64,000 bases of DNA from Oleisolibacter albus (GCF_003336875.1 NZ_QGNJ01000006.1:124001-188000); one strand, 5' to 3'; positions 18,870 to 29,851 are shown, numbered from the stretch's first letter. The notes: generated by a model from the letters alone, not told the origin. Numbers and translations are program-made.

Positions 18870-19790
18870 CTATTCCGCGAAGACCCTGCTTTTCCTCAGA
18901 TCCTCTGCGGTGATCAGTTGCAGGTCGTCGGCATCCAGCAGCCGATCCCGCGTGGCGAACAGCCGCCCGGCCTGGCGCAGACGCGCCCGGTCCAGGGCGT
19001 TCCGGATGGAACGGGCATTGGCGAAACGGGGCTGGCGCATGCGCCGGCCGATGTAATCGGCCATGGCCGCCGTCCCGTCGGGGCTGAAGCGGTACTGCAT
19101 GTCGCGCATCATCACCTGCGCGATCCGCAGCAGCTCGTCCGGGCCATAGTCCGGGAAATCGATATGATGGGCCACGCGCGAGGCCATGCCCGGATTGCTC
19201 TGGAAGAAGGTGTCCATCCGGTCCTTGTAGCCGGCCAGGATCACCACCAGATCGTCGCGGCTGTCCTCCATCACCTGGAGCAGGATCTCGATGGCCTCCT
19301 GGCCGTAATCGCGTTCATTCTCGGGCCGGAAGAGGTAATAGGCCTCGTCGATGAACAGCACTCCGCCCATGGCGCGCTTCAGCACCTCCTTGGTCTTGGG
19401 GGCGGTGTGGCCGATATACTGGCCGACCAGATCGTCACGGGTGACGCTGACCACATGCCCCCGGCGCACATAGCCCAGCGCGTGCAGGATGCCGGTCATC
19501 CGCCGGGCAACCGTGGTCTTGCCGGTGCCGGGATTTCCGGTGAAGCACATATGCAGGGCCGGCGGCTCGGCCTGCAGCCCCAGCATGCGGCGGGCGCGTT
19601 CCACCAGCAGCAGGGCCGCGATCTCGCGGATGCGGGTCTTGACCGGGACCAGGCCGATCAGGTCGCGATCCATATCGTCCAGCAGCCCGTCGATGCCGGA
19701 ATCCCGGTGCAGGGCCTCCAGATCGACAGCGGTCGGGGGGGCATCGGTTGCAGGGACGGGGGCGGACGGGTCCGACAGAACCAGACTCAT
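18870..19790 (-). CDS. cbbX: CbbX, AAA+ red-type RuBisCO activase
   Basis: 306 residues. Hexameric AAA+ remodeller that pulls on the C-terminal tail of the red-type large subunit to free inhibited active sites. It has Walker [10 protein letters not shown], a pore loop VGQYIGHT, Walker [12 protein letters not shown] and a sensor region [15 protein letters not shown]. Its presence matches the form IC large subunit upstream, whose tail ends in the expected DYVPTP-type peptide. The ATG overlaps the stop of cbbE by 4 nt. RuBP-dependent activation is known for the family. Confidence 0.96.
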   Translation of the reverse strand: MSLVLSDPSAPVPATDAPPTAVDLEALHRDSGIDGLLDDMDRDLIGLVPVKTRIREIAALLLVERARRMLGLQAEPPALHMCFTGNPGTGKTTVARRMTGILHALGYVRRGHVVSVTRDDLVGQYIGHTAPKTKEVLKRAMGGVLFIDEAYYLFRPENERDYGQEAIEILLQVMEDSRDDLVVILAGYKDRMDTFFQSNPGMASRVAHHIDFPDYGPDELLRIAQVMMRDMQYRFSPDGTAAMADYIGRRMRQPRFANARSIRNALDRARLRQAGRLFATRDRLLDADDLQLITAEDLRKSRVFAE

Positions 19791-20497
19791 GCCGGCCGCC
19801 CCACGGGCAGCGCCCGTTGCAGCTGGTCACGCATGTCCGCGATGACGCCGCGGTAGCCGCCGTCCCGGTCCGGCGCCCCGAAGATCGCGGAGCCGGCAAC
19901 GAAGGTGTCGGCTCCGGCCTCGGCCACGGCACGGATGTTGCCCGTCTTGATGCCGCCATCCACCTCCAGCCAGATCTCGCCGCCATGGCGGGCCGTGTGC
20001 CGGTCAATGCGCTGGCGGATGGCGGCGATCTTATCGAGTGCCTCCGGGATGAAGGCCTGACCGCCGAAACCGGGATTGACCGACATCACCAGGATCAGGT
20101 CCAGACGACCCATCACATGGTCGAGGCAGTGCAGCGGCGTCGCCGGATTCAACACCAGTCCCGCCCTGCAGCCATTCTCGCGGATCAGGGTCAGGGTACG
20201 GTCCACATGCTCCGAGGCTTCGGGATGAAAGCTGATGATATCCGCACCCGCCTTGGCGAACAGGGGCACCAGCGCATCCACCGGCTTGACCATCAGATGC
20301 ACATCGATCCGTGCGCGGGTGCGCGGCCGGATGGCGGCACAGACCGCCGGCCCGATGGTGAGGTTGGGAACGTAATGGTTGTCCATGACGTCGAAGTGGA
20401 TCAGGTCGGCGCCGGCGGCGACCACCGCCTCCACCTCTTCCCCCAGGCGGGCGAAATCGGCTGACAGGATGCTGGGCGCGATACGCAAGCCGGTCAT
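19787..20497 (-). CDS. cbbE: Ribulose-phosphate 3-epimerase
   Basis: 236 residues, a TIM-barrel epimerase converting xylulose-5-phosphate to ribulose-5-phosphate, the phosphoribulokinase substrate. Seen: [66 protein letters not shown] and EVDGGI, which include the metal-binding His/Asp residues of the family. It overlaps cbbS and cbbX by 4 nt each, so all three are translationally coupled. Placement of the epimerase between cbbS and cbbX is a feature worth comparing with other form IC operons. Confidence 0.95.
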   Translation of the reverse strand: MTGLRIAPSILSADFARLGEEVEAVVAAGADLIHFDVMDNHYVPNLTIGPAVCAAIRPRTRARIDVHLMVKPVDALVPLFAKAGADIISFHPEASEHVDRTLTLIRENGCRAGLVLNPATPLHCLDHVMGRLDLILVMSVNPGFGGQAFIPEALDKIAAIRQRIDRHTARHGGEIWLEVDGGIKTGNIRAVAEAGADTFVAGSAIFGAPDRDGGYRGVIADMRDQLQRALPVGRPA

Positions 20498-20943
20498 GTC
20501 GCACCTCCGGCCGGGGGTGGTGGCGCGGCATAGCGCACGCCGGCCGGGCTGCCGGTGGCATAGCTGCGCAGGGTGTACTGGATCTGCTGACCGGGTCCCT
20601 GGCTGCGCACCAGCTCGAAGCCCGGTTCCTCCGCCGGCCGGCCGACCAGGAAGGACATGCGCACGGTCTCGAACCCCCGGGTGGAGTCGAAGGCCAGGAC
20701 CTTGACATAGCGGCCGGCATGAACCTGGCGGCAGGCGGTGACCTCCTGCATCACGCCCACAGCGTCCCGCAGATCGAACAGGGGCGTGCCCCACATCTCC
20801 CAATAGGCATTGCGGGGATGCGGATCATCGGTGAACTCCACCGCCACGGCCCAGCCCTGGTCCAGGGCGTACTGGACCTGGGCCCGGATCTCCGCATCCG
20901 TCAGGTCGGGCAGAAACGAGAATTGTCCTTGGGTCAGGCGCAT
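20494..20943 (-). CDS. cbbS: RuBisCO small subunit, red type
   Basis: 149 residues. The small subunit caps the L8S8 enzyme. The N-terminus [16 protein letters not shown] is the form IC/ID signature, and [19 protein letters not shown] and [18 protein letters not shown] follow. The long C-terminus ([19 protein letters not shown] onward) is the beta-hairpin extension of red-type small subunits. The ATG at 20943 has a GGCAAGAGGAGGCG Shine-Dalgarno and lies 26 nt after the large-subunit stop. Confidence 0.97.
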   Translation of the reverse strand: MRLTQGQFSFLPDLTDAEIRAQVQYALDQGWAVAVEFTDDPHPRNAYWEMWGTPLFDLRDAVGVMQEVTACRQVHAGRYVKVLAFDSTRGFETVRMSFLVGRPAEEPGFELVRSQGPGQQIQYTLRSYATGSPAGVRYAAPPPPAGGAT

Positions 20944-20969
20944 CGTCGCCTCCTCTTGCCGGATGGGGG

Positions 20970-23613
<2,644 letters not shown>

Positions 23614-23641
23614 CCACCGATCCCGCTCGTCCCGGGCCCCG

Positions 23642-24865
23642 TCAGCCGGGCCGGCCGTCGGCCCGCGGTCCGACCAGGATGGGCGCATAGACCAGGGTGA
23701 ACAGGATGAAGGCCGCCAGCCAGCCGAAGCCCGCCAGCATCAGCGCCGGCTGGTAGGCCCAGTCGCCGAGGCCGGTCAGGAAGACACGGGCCAGGGCGGC
23801 CAGCGTCACCAGCCCATAGGCCAGCACCGTGACCGGGGCGGCGACGATGTCCCGCCCGGTATGGCCGAGGGCGGCACGCGACATCACCGCCAGGATCATG
23901 GTGCCGAAGGCGCCCAGCGTCAGCGCATGCACCCAGGCCGCGGCCAAGGGGACGGCCGCCAGCAGCGACAGCGCCTTCAACGCCAGCCCGACGGGAACCC
24001 AGAGATAGCCCAGATGCAGGATGGCCAGGATCGGCTGGCCCAGCGTGCGCCAGCCGTACCAGCCGGCCAGGCGGGCCAGGGTCAGACCCGCGGCCACGGC
24101 GGCCATAGCGCCGGCCACGGGGCTGTCGGGCAGGGCCTGGTCCGCCGCCAGCATCAGCACCAGCGCCAGCATGGCCGCCCGCTCCAGCCGGGGCCTGGGT
24201 GCGATCTCCACCGGGCGGCCCAGGCGGCGCAGGCTGCTGGAGGTGAAGGACGGAACGATGCGGCCGCCGACCATGACCACCATGATCAGGATGATGTCGA
24301 TGGTCAGGCGGATGCCGGCCTGCCAGCTGTCCAGCGCCGGCCACAGCCCGTCCAGATGGCAGAGCAGATTGCCGGTGAAGAGCAGGCCCAGCATGGCCAG
24401 GAACGGATAATTGCGGCGGTTGCCGGAGCGCAGCAGCGAGGGCAGCACCGTCAGCATCAGCGCCGGGACGAAGGCCAGATCGACCAGGGCCGCGGCCAGC
24501 GGCGGCAGCGGCGCCAGTGGGTTCAGGGCCAGGCGCCCGGCCAGGAACACGGCGAAGACCAGCAGCAGCGGCCGGCCGGAATAGCCGCGTTCCCCCGTCC
24601 AGTTCGGCACAGCCGTCAGCATGAAGCCGCCGATGGCGGCACCGGCGAAGCCGAACAGCATCTCGTGCATGTGCCAGCGCAGCGGGTCCCAGGGACCGGC
24701 ATAGGGCAAGACGCCGGTCAGCACCGCCAGCCAGACAGCCAGGGCCAGCACGGCATAGAGGCCGCAGAGCAGGAAGAAGGGCCGGAAGCCGTAGGCGAAC
24801 AGGGCGAAACGGCGGCCGGCGGCGACCGGCGGATCGGACAGGGACTGTGCGGGAACGAAGCTCAT
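23642..24865 (-). CDS. nnrS: NnrS family membrane protein
   Basis: 407 residues and about twelve hydrophobic segments. NnrS is a haem- and copper-containing inner-membrane protein made under denitrifying conditions that protects against nitric-oxide stress. Family-typical stretches: FALFAYGFRPFFLLCGLYAV, WHMHEMLFGFAGAAIGGFML, TAVPNWTG, LTIDIILIMVVMVGGRIVPS and HALTLGAFGTMILAVMSRAAL with GHTGRD. Histidines in these motifs are probable haem ligands. The ATG at 24865 lies about 50 bp from a TTGCG-N4-CACAA element, the NnrR-type site known from Rhodobacter denitrification genes. Confidence 0.94.
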   Translation of the reverse strand: MSFVPAQSLSDPPVAAGRRFALFAYGFRPFFLLCGLYAVLALAVWLAVLTGVLPYAGPWDPLRWHMHEMLFGFAGAAIGGFMLTAVPNWTGERGYSGRPLLLVFAVFLAGRLALNPLAPLPPLAAALVDLAFVPALMLTVLPSLLRSGNRRNYPFLAMLGLLFTGNLLCHLDGLWPALDSWQAGIRLTIDIILIMVVMVGGRIVPSFTSSSLRRLGRPVEIAPRPRLERAAMLALVLMLAADQALPDSPVAGAMAAVAAGLTLARLAGWYGWRTLGQPILAILHLGYLWVPVGLALKALSLLAAVPLAAAWVHALTLGAFGTMILAVMSRAALGHTGRDIVAAPVTVLAYGLVTLAALARVFLTGLGDWAYQPALMLAGFGWLAAFILFTLVYAPILVGPRADGRPG

Positions 24866-24913
24866 GGCGGCAAACTCCTTGCGGGGAGCCAACCATGCGG
24901 GCGGGCAACCCAT

Positions 24914-24939
24914 CGGTCTTTGCGCCGGCACAAAGACCG
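24914..24939. promoter_or_regulatory. NnrR-type box inside a 26-bp near-perfect palindrome
   Basis: The core TTGCG-CCGG-CACAA (24920-24933) equals the TTGCG-N4-CACAA element described for NnrR in Rhodobacter. The flanks extend it to a palindrome of CGGTCTTTG / CAAAGACCG arms (24914-24922 and 24931-24939) with a single mismatched pair. It is shared by divergent nnrS and the 83-residue gene. Confidence 0.65.
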
Positions 24940-25033
24940 GAGCGGACGTCTGTGGCCTTCTGCCGCCCGAACAGCCCTGTCGCCCAGCGGCCCCGAACCG
25001 GGCCTGGGCCTGCACGTGAAAGGAACCCCAGCG

Positions 25034-25285
25034 TTGCGCACCGAACTGATCCTGTTCCAGCAGGGCGCCGCCCCCAGCCTGGCCGCCGCCGGATCGATGC
25101 CGGGACCGCAGCCCGACGGCACGGTGGTCTGCGCCATCGACAACTGCCCGGAGCGCATGGTCGTGGCCAAGCTGCTGGAGCGGCTGACCGGGCTGTTCCC
25201 CGCCGAGGGCGTGACCCGGGTGGAGTTCGCCGACCTGCCGGCCCCGCGCAACGGGGCCTGCTGCGGCGGGGCCTGCGGCGGCTGA
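25034..25285 (+). CDS. Small protein with Cys-rich CCGGAC tail, unknown function
   Basis: 83 residues, not recognised. I start it at the TTG at 25034, which follows GTGAAAGGAACC at a good Shine-Dalgarno distance; a GTG at 25016 in the same frame would add six residues but lacks a ribosome site. The centre VVCAIDNCPERMVVAKLLERLTGLFP looks like a small alpha/beta segment (quoted as positions about 36-61), and the end ARNGACCGGACGG-like tail has four clustered residues suited to metal or redox chemistry: Cys-Cys and one further Cys. It is divergent from nnrS with the NnrR-type box between, so it may be a nitric-oxide-induced partner. It could equally be a non-coding stretch, though GC-skew and the ribosome site favour a gene. 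Confidence 0.5.
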   Translation: MRTELILFQQGAAPSLAAAGSMPGPQPDGTVVCAIDNCPERMVVAKLLERLTGLFPAEGVTRVEFADLPAPRNGACCGGACGG

Positions 25286-25482
25286 CCGCCGCACTGCGGG
25301 TCCGTTCGCCGGCCTCCCCCCCGTCCATCCCCCCACAGCGGGGCGGGGCCGGCGCGCCCGCTGGAGACATGTTGATGTTGATCGACGCCAACAGTTCAGA
25401 TTATTCATCATCCAATTGAAGGGGGGATGCGGACAATGACGGGGAACGCACGACCATTACTGAACTTCCCCCATTTCATTTC

Positions 25483-25496
25483 TTGATCTTTATCAA
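25483..25496 (+). promoter_or_regulatory. Perfect FNR/Dnr box TTGAT-N4-ATCAA
   Basis: TTGAT (25483-25487), CTTT, ATCAA (25492-25496): a full-consensus FNR-family site, centred 57 bp before the Crp/Fnr regulator start at 25547. It points to oxygen (FNR) control, or autoregulation, of that regulator. Confidence 0.75.
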
Positions 25497-25546
25497 GACG
25501 CATTCCACCTGAACCGCCCACCCGATCACAATAAGACATAGCGCCC

Positions 25547-26284
25547 ATGAAGCCGGATGATCTCGCCCTGGTGCAATCGCTGCCCATGTTCCGCCGGGCA
25601 CAGCCGGAGCATCTGGACGAGCTGGTGCGCGGCGGCTATCTGCAGCGCTACCCCCGTGGCACCCTGCTGTTCCAGGAAGGCGCCCATGCCGACTTCCTGA
25701 TGATCCTGATGGAGGGGGCGGTGGAGATGTTCGCCCGCGACCAGGACGGCAACGAGGCCGTGGTGCAGATCCTGTTCCCGGTGGACAGTTTCATCCTGGC
25801 CGCGGCCCTGACCGACACGCCCTATCTGATGTCGGCGCGCACGCTGCAGCCCTCGCGCATCCTGCTGCTGGAGGCCGGGGCCTTCCGCCGCATCGTCTCC
25901 GCCCATGCCGATCTGTCGGTGCCGGTCATGGCCGAGCTGGCCCAGCAGTTCCGCCGGCTGGTCCGCCAGATCAAGGACCTGAAGCTGCGCACGGGGGCGC
26001 AGCGGCTGGGCTGCTTCCTGCTGGCCCTGCCCACGGAGGGGGGGCCGGACGGGGGCATTGACAGGCGCAGCGTCACCCTGCCTTTCGACAAGCGCATCCT
26101 GGCCTCGCGCCTGGGCATGACGGCGGAGAACCTGTCGCGCGCCTTCTCCACCCTGCGCGGCCACGGGCTGCAGGTCCAGGGCGCGCGCATCATCCTGGAG
26201 GATGTGGCCCGCCTGTCCGCCTTCTGCCGCCCCGACCCGCTGATCGACGGCGTCGAGGGCGAACTGGCCATCCCGACGGAATAG
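25547..26284 (+). CDS. Crp/Fnr-family regulator with FNR-type recognition helix
   Basis: 245 residues. A cNMP-like beta-roll sensor domain (GTLLFQEGAHADFLMILMEG), dimer helix, then a winged HTH (ILASRLGMTAENLSRAFSTL). The recognition helix keeps E-x-x-S-R, the residues FNR uses to read TTGAT. There are no N-terminal cysteines for an iron-sulfur cluster, so it is not FNR itself; a Dnr/NnrR-like nitric-oxide sensor or an electron-acceptor regulator fits. It sits behind a perfect TTGAT-N4-ATCAA box and beside nnrS. The exact subfamily is not certain; calling it dnr would be over-reading. Confidence 0.85.
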   Translation: MKPDDLALVQSLPMFRRAQPEHLDELVRGGYLQRYPRGTLLFQEGAHADFLMILMEGAVEMFARDQDGNEAVVQILFPVDSFILAAALTDTPYLMSARTLQPSRILLLEAGAFRRIVSAHADLSVPVMAELAQQFRRLVRQIKDLKLRTGAQRLGCFLLALPTEGGPDGGIDRRSVTLPFDKRILASRLGMTAENLSRAFSTLRGHGLQVQGARIILEDVARLSAFCRPDPLIDGVEGELAIPTE

Positions 26285-26356
26285 GCCCCCGCCCGGAATG
26301 TTCGCCCCGGCCTGCGCCTCGGTCTCCCGCCTGCGCCTCCCATCTGCGCCGTCCGT

Positions 26357-27055
26357 TCAGGCGCGGACGGGCAGATCCTCGGCCAGGGCCACCAGCGCGT
26401 CCGGCCGTGTCACCACGATGTGCTGGCGGCCGCCGGCGACGATGCCCTCCCCCTCCCAGCCGCTGAGGATGCGGCTGACCGTGTGCAGGGTGGTGCCCGT
26501 CATCTCGGCCAGATCCTGGCGGGTCAGGGGAAAGTCGATCTCCACCCCCGCCGCCACCTCCCGCCCGGCCTGCCCGGCCAGACGCAGCAGGGCATAGGCC
26601 ACACGCCGCTCCACCCGCTGGGTCGAGAGCTGGCGGATGCGGGTCTGCAGATCCTCCAGCCGGTTGCCCAGCATGGCCAGCGTGTTCATGGCGATCTGCG
26701 GCTGCGCCAGCATCAGCGCCCGCATGGTCTCCACGCTCCACACTACCTCGACGCTGTCGGTCACGGCCACGGCGTCGCCGGGATAGCCGCTGAGGAACAT
26801 GGCCAGCGTGCCATACATCTCCCCCGGCCCGACGAACTGCACCACCACCTGCTGCCCGTCGGGACCGACCTGGAGGATCTTGATGCGCCCGTCGACCAGG
26901 GCATGGCAGGTGGTGGCCGTCACCCCCTGCTTGAACACCACCGTCCCCTTCGGCACCCGCCGCGCCTGTCCCCGCTCCATGACCTGACGCAGGGCGTCGG
27001 CCTCCAGATGGGCAAACATGCGCATGGACTTCAGGATCGAAGGATCGGGCGTCAT
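26357..27055 (-). CDS. Crp/Fnr-family regulator, probable NnrR type
   Basis: 232 residues. The sensor beta-roll is RRVPKGTVVFKQGVTATTCH and VVVQFVGPGEMYGTLAMFLSG, followed by the dimer helix and HTH LTRQDLAEMTGTTLHTVSRIL. The helix reads H-T-V-S-R where FNR has E-T-I-S-R. I recall NnrR-type proteins, which use TTGCG-N4-CACAA sites, as showing this variant. Exactly such a site lies before nnrS 2 kb away, so this is the best candidate to control nnrS in response to nitric oxide. I take the ATG at 27055; a TTG one codon upstream is possible. No cluster cysteines are seen. Confidence 0.8.
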   Translation of the reverse strand: MTPDPSILKSMRMFAHLEADALRQVMERGQARRVPKGTVVFKQGVTATTCHALVDGRIKILQVGPDGQQVVVQFVGPGEMYGTLAMFLSGYPGDAVAVTDSVEVVWSVETMRALMLAQPQIAMNTLAMLGNRLEDLQTRIRQLSTQRVERRVAYALLRLAGQAGREVAAGVEIDFPLTRQDLAEMTGTTLHTVSRILSGWEGEGIVAGGRQHIVVTRPDALVALAEDLPVRA

Positions 27056-27663
27056 CAACCTCTCCGCAGCCGCCGCCGGCAGACCGCACCGGACCGCCCG
27101 ACCCTAACCGACCCCGCCGCCCCCCAGCAAGCCGACCGGCACGGGCCGAGGCGAACCAGGGGGTAACGGGCCGGGGACAAAGGCGACACACATGCACCGC
27201 AAAGGCGACCAAAGGCGACGTTAAGGTGACGAAACGTGACGTTAAGGCGACATCCGCCCCCAGCCCGTCACCCGCCAAACCCCTGAGAGACAAGGGATTA
27301 TTTTCCTTAACGCGACAAAGGCGACAGGATGTTGATGGTGGTGCGCCCGTCACCTTAAGCGCGGCATCTCCCTATTTCCGCTTCTGTTTTCACCCTGCCC
27401 AAGATCCGGCGCCACGCGGGCTGCCGGAAAACGGTGGCACAAAATAGGATTTTTGTCCATTGTGTGTGTTGGCCTGCCGCGGTGCGCGCAGACGGATTTC
27501 AAACGGCTGAAACTGGTTCCAGCATATTATGGCAGCCTACAACTCCGCAGAGTTCAAGCCTTCTTCCAGGCGAATTTCAAGATTGACCAGTGATATAATT
27601 CCTCTATAAATTTAAATATAGCCACCCCCATCGTAAAGGCAAGGAATAGATTAAGGAAAAAAT
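27056..27663. other. 608-bp non-coding region before the AT-rich two-gene unit
   Basis: No convincing gene. It holds the 9-bp repeat array at 27179-27357 and then a transition from GC-rich to AT-rich sequence at about 27530. The last 100 bp (AT-rich, with TATAATTCCTCTATAAATTT near 27592-27611) probably contain the promoter of the ATPase gene. A 73-codon frame at 27226-27447 runs through the repeats and is probably fortuitous. Confidence 0.6.
27179..27357 (+). repeat. Array of 9-bp repeats, consensus WAAGGYGAC
   Basis: Direct copies begin at 27179, 27201, 27211, 27222, 27232 (AAACGTGAC variant), 27243 and 27317, with TTAACGCGAC at 27307 and an inverted copy GTCACCTTA at 27349-27357. The five copies from 27201 to 27243 are spaced 10, 11, 10 and 11 bp, so all face the same side of the helix. 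It looks like an iteron-type multi-protein binding site or a recombination/transposase end. It is not CRISPR-like, having no spacers of constant length. Confidence 0.75.
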
Positions 27664-29028
27664 ATGCATAAAGAACAACTCGCAAGCCCAGACACAACAT
27701 ACATAATAGACGGCTTCCGATCACTCAGATCTTTTTCAATAACTCTCACCCCAGGGATAAATGTCCTTGTTGGCCCGAACGGCGCCGGAAAGACTAATTT
27801 CATTGATTTTCTAGATTTTCTTGATGAAACAATATCAAATGGCGCCGCTACAGGCATCTCGAAGGTAGGCGGCGTAGCGCGCGTATTTAGTATGGAGATC
27901 TACAAGAACAGTAGCCCAACTTTAAATGCACAAGTTCGTGGATTGGCCAAAATTTTCGACGCCGACCAACAGAAAATATTTATATTTAACTATGATTATT
28001 CAATTGAAATTCGATTTAGTAAGAACCATTCCTCTATATATATAGCTAAAGAAGCTTTAAAATTATGGAAGCTAAGGACCGCGGGAGAAGAAAATCCGAC
28101 CTCGTCCCCGGTTGGAACCATATCTGTTTCCAGAGCGTCACCTTTAGAAGATCTTGAACCAAGAATTCAGGTCAGCCCCAGATTTCGAACACAAAATATA
28201 AGAAATCCATTTAGAATTTTACCTAGGTATATGAGTCCAAATCAAAAAAAAGATTATTTGAGCCGATTCTCTTATTTCTTACTAAATCCAGATGAAAGCT
28301 TACTTTCTGGCCGTCACGGCTTTCCAGCAATCGATGCAGTCCGACAAGCAATAACTCGCGGAAAATCATTCAACATTGTACCAGAAAAAGCCAGGCAACC
28401 TGATGATCTGACTCGCCCCCCTCTTATTGCCCGAGATGGGGCTGGTTTATCAGCGACCCTCCACCACCTCCAACGAGCAAAAAACAACAGAACTTACAAA
28501 AGAGTAAATCGCCTCCGAAGAGTAAGTCCAGAACTCCTGTCTACAATTTTAGAATGGACAAAACTTGTTTTTCCGGATCTTCAGGATATATCCGTCACTC
28601 AAGACCCACATACAGGAAAGTATATAGGATATTTACACGTGGGATGCATGCAGACTCTGCGAATTCCCCTGCAGTCTGCAAGCGATGGAACGTTAAAGTG
28701 GCTCTCTTTAGTCACACTTATTTCCACCGAAGGAAACGCATATTCAATTGAAGAGCCTGAAAATTTCCTACATCCTAAAATGCAACAATTCCTAATTGAT
28801 TTGATCAGGGAGTCATTTTATTCCGAGCACAATACAGAATATTTTATTATTTCCACTCACAGCGAAACATTGCTGAATCATTGCCGAGCAGAAGAATTAA
28901 TTATCTTCAAGTTCGAAGAAGGGAGGACAGTGTGCGGGAGAATAAATAATCCTGATTTAGTGCGCCAAGAAATCAACAATACTGGCTTTGGACTGGGTTA
29001 TTACTATGCAAGCAATGCATTGCCGTAA
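27664..29028 (+). CDS. AAA (SMC/OLD-like) ATPase of a two-gene putative defence unit
   Basis: 454 residues, ABC/SMC-class ATPase of the AAA_15/AAA_21 kind used in OLD, PARIS AriA, Septu and similar systems. The N-terminal Walker A is GPNGAGKT (residues 37-44). A long central insert follows, then a signature-like SDGTLKWLSL (about 340), Walker B YSIEEPENFLHP (about 360) and an H-loop STHSETLL (about 397). The ATG at 27664 has TAAGGA about 8 nt upstream. The sequence is strongly AT-rich (19 G/C of 60 at 28021-28080), using many ATA, AGA and AAA codons, unlike all neighbours, so it was probably acquired. It overlaps the next gene by 23 nt. The defence role is inferred, not shown. Confidence 0.8.
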   Translation: MHKEQLASPDTTYIIDGFRSLRSFSITLTPGINVLVGPNGAGKTNFIDFLDFLDETISNGAATGISKVGGVARVFSMEIYKNSSPTLNAQVRGLAKIFDADQQKIFIFNYDYSIEIRFSKNHSSIYIAKEALKLWKLRTAGEENPTSSPVGTISVSRASPLEDLEPRIQVSPRFRTQNIRNPFRILPRYMSPNQKKDYLSRFSYFLLNPDESLLSGRHGFPAIDAVRQAITRGKSFNIVPEKARQPDDLTRPPLIARDGAGLSATLHHLQRAKNNRTYKRVNRLRRVSPELLSTILEWTKLVFPDLQDISVTQDPHTGKYIGYLHVGCMQTLRIPLQSASDGTLKWLSLVTLISTEGNAYSIEEPENFLHPKMQQFLIDLIRESFYSEHNTEYFIISTHSETLLNHCRAEELIIFKFEEGRTVCGRINNPDLVRQEINNTGFGLGYYYASNALP

Positions 29029-29581
29029 GATAATCGCTTTTGTTGAAGGAAGCATGGAGAGGTTATTTATAAATAATAATTTCCCCTATATAGACGTTAT
29101 TCCAATACTAAATGGAGAGAGCTGGACAATTGAAGCGCTATGTAAACAGGTTTCATCAAAATTTGCAGTCAAAAATATCAATGCTGATAGGATCATTATT
29201 TGGGTTGACAAAGAACGACAGAGGTGCACTTCAAATGAAGTGTCAATAAAAATAAAAGATGCACTTGTCAGCAAAGGAGCGAATCCGAATATAATATCTG
29301 TATGCATACCCGACAGAATGACAGAAAATATAATACTGGCAGATGAATGCATGATGCGAGAATATATTGATGATGACAATTATCAATATAAATATGAGGG
29401 CCAAAATGGAAAGTCAATCCTATCGAGTATATTATTAACTAAAGGAAAAAACTACAAGCCCATTTCCGAAGGCGTAATGCTACTAAAGAAAGTTCGATTG
29501 AGCAGATCAGCAGAAAATAGCAAAAGCGCAAAACTGTTTTTAGACAGTTTTTGCGTAAAATGCTGGTGGATTGGCCCGTGA
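29006..29581 (+). CDS. Small TOPRIM-like (DUF4276/RloB-like) partner of the ATPase
   Basis: 191 residues from ATG 29006 (the ATG at 29015 is equally possible). The start IIAFVEGSMERLF puts Glu14 after the first strand, IIIWVDKERQ gives a D-x-E pair (Asp68, Glu70) after a hydrophobic strand, and PDRMTENIILADE (about 102-114) recalls the E-x-W-x-LAD region of DUF4276-type proteins. These are the landmarks of a minimal TOPRIM nuclease fold. Encoded with an OLD/SMC-like ATPase, it resembles the effector halves of PARIS (AriB) or RloAB, but is shorter than AriB and has no recognisable DUF4435 length. Same AT-rich composition as its partner. Family placement is by motif, so moderate. Confidence 0.6.
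   Translation: MQAMHCRKIIAFVEGSMERLFINNNFPYIDVIPILNGESWTIEALCKQVSSKFAVKNINADRIIIWVDKERQRCTSNEVSIKIKDALVSKGANPNIISVCIPDRMTENIILADECMMREYIDDDNYQYKYEGQNGKSILSSILLTKGKNYKPISEGVMLLKKVRLSRSAENSKSAKLFLDSFCVKCWWIGP
29527..29555. repeat. Inverted repeat within the 3' end of the TOPRIM-like gene
   Basis: CGCAAAACTGT (29527-29537) pairs with ACAGTTTTTGCG (29544-29555), with one bulged base and a 6-nt loop. It lies in the last 18 codons of the gene. It could be a terminator-like hairpin, or the edge of the inserted segment with the gene end rewritten by the junction. Confidence 0.5.
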
Positions 29582-29851
29582 CAGCAGGAAGTTTGTCTGT
29601 TACTATATCTTTTATTTCTCAGAAGTTCACTTATGATGCAGCCCTATAAGCTGGTTTGGTGCGGATTTGATTGATATGATTCTGCGGTTTCTGGCGGAAG
29701 GCCGGAGGCTGTAACCGGTTTCCGGGAGCGGCCCGCCCGGCGGAGGTTGCATATCCGGAATGACACCGACGGACACAGGGCGGCAACGCCGCCGCAGTGC
29801 GCCCCGTGCGACGGGCCGCGGCACACCGCGGGTTGGCCGGGGCCAGCCGGG

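Noticed and set aside
27179-27357. Repeat array as CRISPR
   Set aside because: Units are only 9 bp, with gaps of 1-2 bp or irregular distances; no spacers and no cas genes.
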